Below are positions 1-5,710 of a stretch of DNA of 5,710 bases, piece by piece. This DNA is from Spirochaetia bacterium (GTDB lineage: Bacteria > Spirochaetota > Spirochaetia > PWKH01): positions 1 through 5,710 of the forward strand of contig JAIPFU010000112.1 of assembly GCA_021736505.1 (NCBI GenBank). The letters run 5' to 3'. The notes beneath the pieces were generated by a model. That model searched no databases, had not been told where the DNA came from, and was given only the letters and a program-made list of their open reading frames with translations. The position numbers were made by a program, and so were the translations under genes. How positions within the stretch are numbered: position 1 is the first letter of the stretch; each line of letters starts with the position of its first letter.

Positions 1-207
1 TGCGATGCCGGGAAGACCGTCTTTTTCTCCACCCATGTCATGGAAGTTGCAGAAAGGCTCTGCGATCGCGTAGGCATCATCCAAAATGGATCCCTTATAG
101 CATGTGCTCCCTTCGAGGAGCTGAAGAAAGCTTCGGGGGAGACCAATTCTACTCTGGAGCAGATATTCCTGGAGTTAACCAATGAAACACATACTGCTGA
201 TCACTAA
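1..207 (+). CDS. ABC transporter ATP-binding protein, C-terminal fragment (5' end outside window)
   Basis: This is the final 68 codons of an ATPase subunit that would power the membrane protein encoded just downstream. The frame is open from the first base and ends with TAA at 205-207. It begins CDAGKTVFFSTHVMEVAERL and continues CDRVGIIQNGSLIA. The STH at visible residues 10-12 matches the switch histidine (H-loop) of ABC ATPases, and 'MEVAERLCDRVGIIQNGSLI' is the usual segment after it. Walker A, Walker B and the signature motif must lie upstream and cannot be seen. The tail (LEQIFLELT) resembles the usual end of ABC-2 exporter ATPases, where the LE-x-(I/V)-F-L-x-L motif is common. The 3' end overlaps the permease start by 26 bases, suggesting translational coupling. 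The family is clear; the transported substrate is unknown. Confidence 0.93.
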   Translation, partial: CDAGKTVFFSTHVMEVAERLCDRVGIIQNGSLIACAPFEELKKASGETNSTLEQIFLELTNETHTADH

Positions 208-1849
208 AGCCTATTTGGCGGGGGCCTCGTTTCTGGCAAAAGGGAATGTGCAGGAGTACAGAAGGGAAGGGCGGCTGTATCTGTACATACTCGGGCTTCT
301 GGGATTATTTGCAGGGGCCATAGGTATGGGTACATTTCTGGTGATGAATTACCAGGCCCTCTACCAGCTCGGACAGGAATTTGGGTATCCGGACCTTATT
401 CTGCTCAGTGCATTGGTCGCGAGCTGGGTTCTCAGCCTTGTCCTCTCCTTCACCAGCGGAATATCGGTGCTCTATCGTTCCAAGGATATCCGTCTGCTGC
501 GACAACTGCCCCTGAGAAACTATGAGATTGCAGCTTCCAGGATATCCATCGTCTATCTCTATATGCTGCCTCTGCACCTGCTGCTGATGGTTCCGGCGAT
601 AATCATCTTTGCCTCCCAGAGCGGCTGGTCCCTGCAGCTCGTTATACACAGCCTGATTATTATCGCAGTTGGAAATCTTGCTCCCATCATGATTTCGGTG
701 TATGCTGCTTCCTTGCTGATTCGCTTGGCAGGATTCAGTCGGCATCATGTTGCCTTTGAAGTGGCGGGGATGCTAGTGATCCTGGCGGCGGTATTCAGCC
801 TCCAACTGCTGCTCAGCAGGATGGAAGCCAGCCCTGAAACCCGAGAGCAGCTGATGATGTTCCTCTCCCAGCGTATTGAGCAGCTCTACAGCCGTCTACA
901 GCCCCTTGTCTGGGGCATCCGAAGCATCAGCAGGAACTCAATTTTTGATCTTTTGCGTTTTCTTCTCTTTTCAGCCTCCGTAAGCGGTGTATTGGCATAC
1001 AGTCTGCAAAGAAGATACAAGATTCAGGAAGAAAAGGCGGCCTCAAAAAAGGCCGTATCCACATTATCTGACGGTAGAATCGATCTCACCCAAGAAAAAT
1101 GTAGAAAACGAAGCATCCGCAGAACACTGTTCCTGCGGGAATGGGAAATTATCACTTCAAATTCAACATTCATCATGGAATCATTCGGGCAGATTATCAT
1201 ATTCCCTATCATTCTTCTTCTCGGATATGTAAGTTTCAGGTTTTCAGGGATGGAGAACGAGGTGAGCCAATATGTAAAAGTCATTGAAGATATACACGGC
1301 TTGGAACTGATAGTTTTTGGGGCATTTATGATCTTTTTTGTATTGGGAAGCGTTCCTGCCACCAGTATTTCCAGAGAGGGGGAGTCTTTCAGAATCAGCA
1401 GAATCCTGCCAGTCTCCTCGGGAATGCAGCTTCAGGCAAAACTGCTGCTAATTCTTGTGTTTTTCTACCCCACATTTGTTCTCTATATTCTTGGAGCAGT
1501 AATTTTACTGGGGATTGATGCTTTCCATCTTGTGTATATGCTTCCCGGAGGGCTTGCAGCGCTGCTGTCTACTGCCGTAACAGGCTTGTTAATTGATGTA
1601 AAAAGGCCGCTGCTGCACTGGACACACCCGCAGCAGGCGATGAAGCAGAATATGAATGTGCTGATATCCATGGGCTGCAATCTGCTGCTCTTCGCGGCGG
1701 CTGGAGGCTTCGCTGTACTTCTTCTGTTTCTTCATGCGCCTGTATGGATAACGGGCTTCCTGATTATGCTGTTGTTTATTATGTATCTTATGTTCATGTT
1801 TCCAAGGCTGATGCGCAGCGGTGAGAGACTCTATGGGGCGGGTGCGTAG
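182..1849 (+). CDS. ABC exporter permease, large multi-pass membrane protein (putative ABC_tran_2 / PF16949-like)
   Basis: This 555-residue integral membrane protein is the probable transmembrane partner of the ATPase encoded immediately upstream. Hydrophobic stretches suggest about 12 membrane segments, near residues 33-56, 72-96, 118-145, 153-180, 190-212, 255-275, 336-354, 373-396, 420-445, 452-471, 497-518 and 521-541. A charged cytoplasmic-type linker (about 276-325) separates two halves. Motifs I associate with this exporter family are LREWEIITSN (318-327), SREGESFRISRILPVS (397-412) and DVKRPLLHWTHPQQAMKQN (472-490). A related element, KDIRLLRQLPLRNYEIAAS (101-119), sits in the first half, so the protein may be an internal duplication. 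The ATG at 182 is supported by GGAG at 171-174 with a 7-base spacer, inside the end of the ATPase gene. A terminator follows about 80 bases downstream. The substrate cannot be inferred. The Pfam assignment is from memory of motifs. Confidence 0.9.
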   Translation: MKHILLITKAYLAGASFLAKGNVQEYRREGRLYLYILGLLGLFAGAIGMGTFLVMNYQALYQLGQEFGYPDLILLSALVASWVLSLVLSFTSGISVLYRSKDIRLLRQLPLRNYEIAASRISIVYLYMLPLHLLLMVPAIIIFASQSGWSLQLVIHSLIIIAVGNLAPIMISVYAASLLIRLAGFSRHHVAFEVAGMLVILAAVFSLQLLLSRMEASPETREQLMMFLSQRIEQLYSRLQPLVWGIRSISRNSIFDLLRFLLFSASVSGVLAYSLQRRYKIQEEKAASKKAVSTLSDGRIDLTQEKCRKRSIRRTLFLREWEIITSNSTFIMESFGQIIIFPIILLLGYVSFRFSGMENEVSQYVKVIEDIHGLELIVFGAFMIFFVLGSVPATSISREGESFRISRILPVSSGMQLQAKLLLILVFFYPTFVLYILGAVILLGIDAFHLVYMLPGGLAALLSTAVTGLLIDVKRPLLHWTHPQQAMKQNMNVLISMGCNLLLFAAAGGFAVLLLFLHAPVWITGFLIMLLFIMYLMFMFPRLMRSGERLYGAGA

Positions 1850-1928
1850 GAAAAGCTGCGTACCCTTTATGGCTCCTCCTTATTATTGGATGAAGGCGGC
1901 TATAGAAATACTAGCATAGAAAAAAAGA

Positions 1929-1958
1929 GGACAGCGTTACTGCGCTGCCCAATTTTTT
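1929..1958 (+). terminator. Rho-independent terminator of the ABC exporter operon, possibly bidirectional
   Basis: CAGCG (1932-1936) pairs with CGCTG (1943-1947) around a 6-base loop. The stem extends outward through one A/C mismatch to GG (1929-1930) with CC (1949-1950). AA and then six T (1953-1958) follow. A run of seven A (1920-1926) precedes the stem, so a minus-strand transcript would also see a hairpin followed by a U-tract. It lies 80 bases after the permease stop codon. Confidence 0.8.
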
Positions 1959-2279
1959 GGAAGGTTTTTATGAACTTTTTAAAAAAGGCTTTGGCTTCAA
2001 TAAAAGTTCATGACAATAGAAGATTTACACTGTTTTGCACAGTGAATGCTTGGACTGCTGAATGCTGAAAAATTCCTGCAGTCCCTGATTGATGCAAAAA
2101 CCGGTTAAAAGGGGAACCGCCTCATCCGACTCGCCATGAATGCCTCTGATGCTCAGCAGAACTTCAGACAGGCTTACATGTACGAGCCTACGTTATTAAA
2201 GGAAGAAAAACAGTAAAAGCCCGTTCACTATATAGACAAACAAGTCCAAAAAAGGTTACATACCTATCTAAAAATTTGT
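1959..2279. other. Convergent intergenic region with clustered inverted repeats and no convincing gene
   Basis: About 320 bases lie between two convergent terminators. No frame here has a convincing start, ribosome-binding site and protein-like content together. Five inverted repeats follow one another: 1970-1979/2002-2011 (10 perfect pairs, AT-rich, 22-base loop); 2028-2033/2039-2044 (CACTGT/ACAGTG, 5-base loop); 2052-2058/2078-2084 (GGACTGC/GCAGTCC, with an inner GAAT/ATTC stem at 2060-2063/2072-2075); 2102-2106/2115-2119 (CGGTT/AACCG); and 2170-2174/2185-2189 (AGGCT/AGCCT, around the palindrome TACATGTA at 2175-2182). On the minus strand, 2025-2192 is open for 55 codons without any Met, and 2188-2277 is open in another frame. 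These could be eroded coding sequence. I recognise neither a known RNA family nor an insertion sequence. Confidence 0.5.
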
Positions 2280-2309
2280 AAAAAAAACGACTGCCCCAAA
2301 AGGGCAGCC
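2280..2309 (-). terminator. Rho-independent terminator of the outer-membrane protein gene
   Basis: Read on the minus strand, CTGCCC (2306-2301) pairs with GGGCAG (2295-2290) around a 5-base loop (TTTTG). The stem extends past one mismatch by CG/CG (2308-2309 with 2287-2288), and seven T follow (plus-strand A at 2280-2286). It lies about 80 bases beyond the TAA of the minus-strand gene and faces the plus-strand terminator across the intergenic region. Confidence 0.85.
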
Positions 2310-2388
2310 GCAATGAATTTTATATACTTGTTATTTTTTCTTTCTATCGTCTCAAAAGTTCCTAAATATCGTCTGTGAAAAAGAAGAC

Positions 2389-3777
2389 TTAGAAACTCAG
2401 TCCGCCGGAGATCATGAATTTTGGAAAATGCTCACCGTATTCAGAAAAGTAATCAAATAGATCTTCATCAGTTTCCGGACCTGTTTCGTTCTCGGAAAAT
2501 TCCATGGCGTGTTTGACCATAACAGCAGGGAAGGAGACACCGGCATCAAATTTGAAGAACAGAGCCTTGAAACCCATTCCCATGGTGATCTCACCCTGGT
2601 TGATATTGATAATTTCTTCGATTTCATCAAGTTCACCGGGGAGGTGCTGTTTGTATCCGACTCGGCCATCCATGGTAATTACTTCTCCCAGATGCAGACC
2701 CATTTCAGAGCCTAAACTGAGTACTCTGTTTTCGTCATCGCCGATATTATTCAAGTCCGCCGCTGCCAGGAAATTGATCAGTCCCCGTCTTTGGGATCCT
2801 TTACGGTTGCTTGGTTCAAAGGCGATACCGACATTTGCCGTTTCCCATGCTTTATCAAGTACATTGTCTTCTGCAAGTTCGCCGCTTTCATCAACCACAA
2901 TATTCAGAAAATTATCCACATAGGTTCCCAGGGTCAGACTCCCTAAGGTGACCATGCCGCCGACGCCCATTTCCAGGGTGTATTCTTCTTGACCATCATC
3001 AGCGAGTGCATCCATTATATCTTCATCAACCCCTTCAAGATCGGAAAAAGGGTCGTAATCGAAGGTGAATGGAGTACTTATTTCCTTGAAATAGCGGGCA
3101 TTTACACCTACTGCAGCGGGTCCGAGATCAAAGCCCATACCGCCGATAATACCAGTTTCCTGGGTTATTTGGAAAATATTATGCATTTCGTCGTCTTCAT
3201 TTTCTTTCCTTAAAGGTTCAACAGTCATGGATGCGCTGGAACCTACTCCCCAGTTCTTTCCTGCATAGGAGACATTGGGAATCAGCTGCATCCTGTCCAT
3301 TACTTTATGCAGAACCATCATGGGAATGACTTGCTCTACTAAGATATCTTCGTCCTCTTCAGTAAGACTGCCGCCGCCAACATATTCAATTTCATCATCA
3401 CTATTATACTCATATGCGTCAGAATTTCCTATAGCTGTAAATATATCCTTAGCCAGAACATCCTCATTCATGGCAAGCTCACTGTTGAAATCAAAGAAAG
3501 CGGAACCGCCGATTCGCAAATCGCCGTTATTCAGATACGCTAAGCCGGCGGGGTTGTAGAAAAGCGCGTTCACATCATCCGACACGGCTGTAAAAGCGCC
3601 GCCCAAGGCAAATACACGGGCATCCCGCACCTCTCCGGTGGCTGGAAGATCCAGCGGAAAGTCCTCTCCTAAATCACCTGGAAGTACATAACTATCATCA
3701 CTATCATCGATTGCCGAGATGCTGAACATCCCCCCGAGAAACAGCAATATTAATACACATACAATACTCTTTTTCAT
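2389..3777 (-). CDS. Acidic outer-membrane beta-barrel protein, FadL-like / PorV / UPF0164 type
   Basis: This 462-residue secreted protein is predicted to sit in the outer membrane as a beta-barrel. Residues 1-22 form a Sec signal peptide (MKKSIVCVLILLFLGG, then a cut near SISA). After an acidic stretch comes the family hallmark RDARVFALGGAFTAVSDD (51-68), then VNALFYNPAGLAYL (69-82). Alternating glycine- and hydrophobic-rich strands run to the end, and the final residue is Phe (MISGGLSF), typical of barrel proteins handled by the BAM machinery. Between strands lie unusually acidic loops, for example 120-148 and 240-265. The ATG at 3777 was chosen over an in-frame GTG at 3795 because the GTG would bury the Shine-Dalgarno sequence inside the gene and add six polar residues before the signal peptide. 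Spirochaete UPF0164 members have been proposed to carry hydrophobic nutrients, but the cargo here is unknown. Its function could equally be structural or secretion-related, as for PorV. Confidence 0.82.
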   Translation of the reverse strand: MKKSIVCVLILLFLGGMFSISAIDDSDDSYVLPGDLGEDFPLDLPATGEVRDARVFALGGAFTAVSDDVNALFYNPAGLAYLNNGDLRIGGSAFFDFNSELAMNEDVLAKDIFTAIGNSDAYEYNSDDEIEYVGGGSLTEEDEDILVEQVIPMMVLHKVMDRMQLIPNVSYAGKNWGVGSSASMTVEPLRKENEDDEMHNIFQITQETGIIGGMGFDLGPAAVGVNARYFKEISTPFTFDYDPFSDLEGVDEDIMDALADDGQEEYTLEMGVGGMVTLGSLTLGTYVDNFLNIVVDESGELAEDNVLDKAWETANVGIAFEPSNRKGSQRRGLINFLAAADLNNIGDDENRVLSLGSEMGLHLGEVITMDGRVGYKQHLPGELDEIEEIININQGEITMGMGFKALFFKFDAGVSFPAVMVKHAMEFSENETGPETDEDLFDYFSEYGEHFPKFMISGGLSF

Positions 3778-3782
3778 TTTTT

Positions 3783-3789
3783 CCCCTCT
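3783..3789 (-). promoter_or_regulatory. Ribosome-binding site that fixes the start of the outer-membrane protein gene
   Basis: On the minus strand AGAGGGG lies 5 bases (all A) before the ATG at 3777-3775. It fits a Shine-Dalgarno sequence and rules in favour of this ATG, which opens a clean MKK-type signal peptide, over the GTG at 3795. Confidence 0.8.
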
Positions 3790-3797
3790 TTGCACTT

Positions 3798-3826
3798 ATT
3801 TTGTATACACATATGAAGTTTAACAA
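3798..3826 (-). promoter_or_regulatory. Possible sigma-70-type promoter for the outer-membrane protein gene
   Basis: On the minus strand TTGTTA (3826-3821) is followed after 17 bases by CAAAAT (3803-3798). This is a fair -35 and a weak -10, about 20 bases before the start codon. That would give a very short leader, so it is weak. An overlapping TATACA (3807-3802) has no good -35 at normal spacing. The surrounding 122-base spacer is AT-rich, as expected of a promoter region. Confidence 0.25.
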
Positions 3827-3846
3827 CATAGGTTTAAACAACTGAC

Positions 3847-3875
3847 TTACTCTAAAGTTACGCAAAAAAGAGTAA
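3847..3875 (-). repeat. Inverted repeat in the spacer between the synthetase and outer-membrane protein genes
   Basis: TTACTCT (3847-3853) and AGAGTAA (3869-3875) are perfect inverted copies around a 15-base spacer. The repeat lies 25 bases beyond the synthetase stop codon. No T-run directly follows it on the minus strand, so it is a poor intrinsic terminator. It could be an RNA-stabilising hairpin after the synthetase message or an operator for the gene downstream. The palindromes GTTTAAAC (3832-3839) and TGTATACA (3802-3809) lie nearby. Confidence 0.4.
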
Positions 3876-3899
3876 TTAATCCAGTGAAAATAATAAGAT

Positions 3900-5710
3900 T
3901 CAGAACGCAGCCATGCGGATCCGAACATCCGCAGCGCTCACCCCGAATGAAGAGACGAAAAGCGGATTTACGTCCATTTCAGTAATTTCCGGCACTGCTA
4001 AGATTAAATCGGAAAGCTTCACAAGCGTATCCGCCATCCCTGCTTCGTCCAGCGGGGCCTTCCCGCGTATCCCTGTAATCAAGGGATAACTCTTGAGCTT
4101 GCGGATCATGGCCTGCGCGCCTTCCCGCGAAAGCGGAAGCAGCTCTGATGCCGTATCCCTGAGAATTTCAACATACACCCCCCCCAGGCCAACCACCAGC
4201 AGATGCCCGAAGCGGGGATCCTGAGTAATCCCGCAGAAAAATTCAGTCCCCTCCGCCATATGATGAATAAGTAGACCGCTCGTTTCCGGTATTGCAGAAA
4301 TACGCATACCCTCACGCAAAGCCTCTTCAGCATCCCATATCCCCACAGCGACACCCCCCACGTCTGATTTGTGCAGGGGCCCCACAGCTTTTATCGCCCA
4401 GGGGAAGGGGACCTTCTGGGTCAGTGCGCTGACTGCTGCTCTACCTGCACGGATAGATTTTTTATCATCTTGCAGAATAGGATTCAGCTTTTCTCCTTCA
4501 GGGATGGGAATGCCCGCTGCAGCAATGACTTTACGGGCATCGTCTAGGTTGAGGAAGCCATGAGAAAAACTTGGCGCCTCAGCCGTTATGTGGTGAACTT
4601 TTTCCCGTAAGCTGCGAATTTTGCTGGAAGAGGGGGCTAAAGCGGATCTTGCTGATGCCTCCGCAGTCGGCAAAGGCTCATTGAATTCGTCGACCCTGTT
4701 ACGCGGCACATTGCTGATACTCCCCGAATCGCGAAAGGTCAACCCGAGAATGCGGGCAAACTGCTGTTCATCAGTGAAAAAGGGGTACCCCGCTTGGCGA
4801 AACAGTTCCATCTCCTTTCCCGCAGTAATCGGGGAGGGGAGAATCGGGTAAATCGGTATGTTCGATTGGGATATATGGTGAATCAGAAGTGTATAGACAT
4901 CCTCCACCGAAGTCAGCCCGGGACTTCCAAAGATAACGCAGATGCCGTCACACTCCAAGGCCGCGACTGTGTCTGCTGAGGTCTTTGTTTTGGAAGTCTC
5001 TCCTGCGGAAGCAGGTTTTTCAGGATGATCACCAGGGCTGCGCTGGAACCGCAGGGTCTGCAGGATGATATCCAGCTGATCCGCCGTTCCCGTGGCGAGG
5101 AAATCGATGGGATTGCCTGCCGAGGAGCCTGGATGAAGATGTTTCAGCAGAAATGCTCTTGTTTCAGGGGAGAGCTGAGGAATAGAAAAGCCCTGGCGGC
5201 TTAGCTCATCGGTGAGCATGACCCCCGGTCCCCCGGCATGGGTGACCACGGCGATTCTCCGCCCCTTCAGGGGAGGATATCGGAGGATTGAAGCGGCGGT
5301 GATTAAGTCCTGCCGTCCTGCGCAGCGTATAAGTCCAGCCTTGCGGAAGAGGGCATCGATAAAATGGTCCGGGCTGGTCATGGCGCCGGTGTGAGAGGCG
5401 GCTGCGCGGCTGCCGGCTTCTGAGCTGCCGGCTTTTACAGCACATAGGGGAAATCCCTTTGATGCAAGGGTCTGGGCGTGCTTAAGGAAGGCCTGGGGAT
5501 GCCGGATGCTTTCAATATAGAGCAGCAGAGGCTTCCTGAACTGTCTGGAGGCAGCCTCTATCTCCACCTCCGCATCAGCCTCAGCATCAAGCTCTGCATC
5601 AGCCTCCACAGCCCAATGGGCAAGAACCTCTTCCACTCCAATCTGGGCGCTGTTCCCAACGGTGATAATCTCTGAAAAGGGGAGCCCCGCCTCAATTCCC
5701 TGCTCAACGA
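3900..5710 (-). CDS. Fused ADP-forming acetyl/acyl-CoA synthetase (alpha-beta), lacking its N-terminus (5' end outside window)
   Basis: This enzyme would interconvert an acyl-CoA, ADP and phosphate with the free acid, CoA and ATP in the cytoplasm, typically to gain ATP from acetyl-CoA in fermentation. The frame is open to the window edge; the GTG at 5636 is internal, because the 24 codons before it (GLPFSEIITVGNSAQIG) are conserved family sequence. Counting from that GTG as residue 1, ASHTGA (80-85) carries the alpha phospho-histidine H82, and THAGGPGVM (132-140) and NPIDFL (175-180) belong to the CoA-ligase part. The ATP-grasp part starts near 360: LHKSDVGGVAVG (421-432) with the beta relay histidine H422, then QDPRFGHLLVVGLGGVYVE (472-490), GIRGKAPLD (522-530) and EMDVNPLFV (553-561). 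It ends right after the ATP-grasp part, so there is no C-terminal GNAT domain as in Pat-type acetyltransferases. Low-complexity inserts occur at 10-29, 201-222 and 315-345. The missing part should be the N-terminal CoA-binding domain. The acid used is not determined. Confidence 0.92.
   Translation of the reverse strand, partial: VEQGIEAGLPFSEIITVGNSAQIGVEEVLAHWAVEADAELDAEADAEVEIEAASRQFRKPLLLYIESIRHPQAFLKHAQTLASKGFPLCAVKAGSSEAGSRAAASHTGAMTSPDHFIDALFRKAGLIRCAGRQDLITAASILRYPPLKGRRIAVVTHAGGPGVMLTDELSRQGFSIPQLSPETRAFLLKHLHPGSSAGNPIDFLATGTADQLDIILQTLRFQRSPGDHPEKPASAGETSKTKTSADTVAALECDGICVIFGSPGLTSVEDVYTLLIHHISQSNIPIYPILPSPITAGKEMELFRQAGYPFFTDEQQFARILGLTFRDSGSISNVPRNRVDEFNEPLPTAEASARSALAPSSSKIRSLREKVHHITAEAPSFSHGFLNLDDARKVIAAAGIPIPEGEKLNPILQDDKKSIRAGRAAVSALTQKVPFPWAIKAVGPLHKSDVGGVAVGIWDAEEALREGMRISAIPETSGLLIHHMAEGTEFFCGITQDPRFGHLLVVGLGGVYVEILRDTASELLPLSREGAQAMIRKLKSYPLITGIRGKAPLDEAGMADTLVKLSDLILAVPEITEMDVNPLFVSSFGVSAADVRIRMAAF
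5572..5607 (-). repeat. 12-base tandem repeat (three units) within the synthetase gene
   Basis: GCATCA recurs at 5572, 5584 and 5596, a 12-base period; the 11-base string GCATCAGCCTC at 5572-5582 returns exactly at 5596-5606. The middle unit is diverged. Because the period is four codons, the repeat stays in frame and encodes the Glu/Ala/Asp-rich stretch EADAELDAEADAEVEIEAA of the synthetase. It probably arose by replication slippage at a surface loop. Confidence 0.75.

Noticed and set aside
305..748. A 147-codon minus-strand open frame opposite the permease gene
   Set aside because: It lies wholly within the well-supported permease gene and its polar, Gln/His-rich translation is what the complement of membrane-protein codons gives.
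1886..2068. A 60-codon plus-strand open frame after the ABC permease gene
   Set aside because: It runs straight through the operon terminator and the AT-rich inverted repeat, has no clear ribosome-binding site, and its product has no recognisable features.
2052..2084. A third intrinsic terminator
   Set aside because: The stem is good, but no T-run follows it on either strand.
2090..2200. Group II intron or insertion-sequence end
   Set aside because: The GGTT...GGGGAACCGCC wording and the hairpins briefly suggested an intron or transposon end, but there is no domain V-like element, no terminal inverted repeat pair, no target duplication and no transposase or reverse transcriptase motif.
2504..2923. 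A 139-codon plus-strand open frame opposite the outer-membrane protein gene
   Set aside because: It is antisense to a gene with a clear signal peptide, family motif and barrel ending; its Ser/Pro-rich product looks like an antisense shadow.
3778..3795. GTG start at 3795 for the outer-membrane protein gene
   Set aside because: It would place the Shine-Dalgarno sequence within the coding region and put MQRGEK before the signal peptide; the ATG at 3777 has the ideal spacing.
5634..5636. GTG at 5636 as the true start of the synthetase
   Set aside because: The same frame stays open to the window edge and the upstream codons encode conserved family sequence (GLPFSEIITVGNSAQIG), so the start lies outside the window.

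Overview
The window looks like bacterial chromosome of moderate GC content, with four protein-coding genes in two convergent groups. The best taxonomic hint is the middle minus-strand gene. It encodes a very acidic outer-membrane beta-barrel protein with the N-terminal 'GGAFTAVSDDVNALFYNPAG' signature of the FadL-like/PorV/UPF0164 group, which is common in spirochaetes. With an ADP-forming acyl-CoA synthetase next to it, a free-living, possibly marine or saline, spirochaete is a reasonable guess. This is inference, not proof.

Left part (1-1849, plus strand): the last 68 codons of an ABC-transporter ATPase, then its 555-residue multi-pass permease. The two genes overlap by 26 bases and form a two-gene exporter operon. 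A good rho-independent terminator (1929-1958) closes it.

Middle part (1959-2279): about 320 bases with no convincing gene. It lies between the plus-strand terminator and a second terminator (2280-2309) that serves the minus-strand genes. It holds five inverted repeats in close succession and two abutting minus-strand open frames without start codons, which could be the remains of a decayed gene.

Right part (2389-5710, minus strand): the outer-membrane protein gene, preceded by a 122-base spacer, and upstream of it the 3' portion of a large fused ADP-forming acyl-CoA synthetase. That gene runs off the right edge. Both expected phosphate-relay histidines are present, so the enzyme is probably active. 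It carries unusual low-complexity inserts, including a 12-base tandem repeat encoding Glu-Ala-Asp-Ala units.

Overall this is mostly ordinary housekeeping and transport content. I see no mobile element, CRISPR array, RNA gene of known family or defence system. The points most worth a second look are the structured convergent intergenic region and the repeat-bearing inserts in the synthetase.
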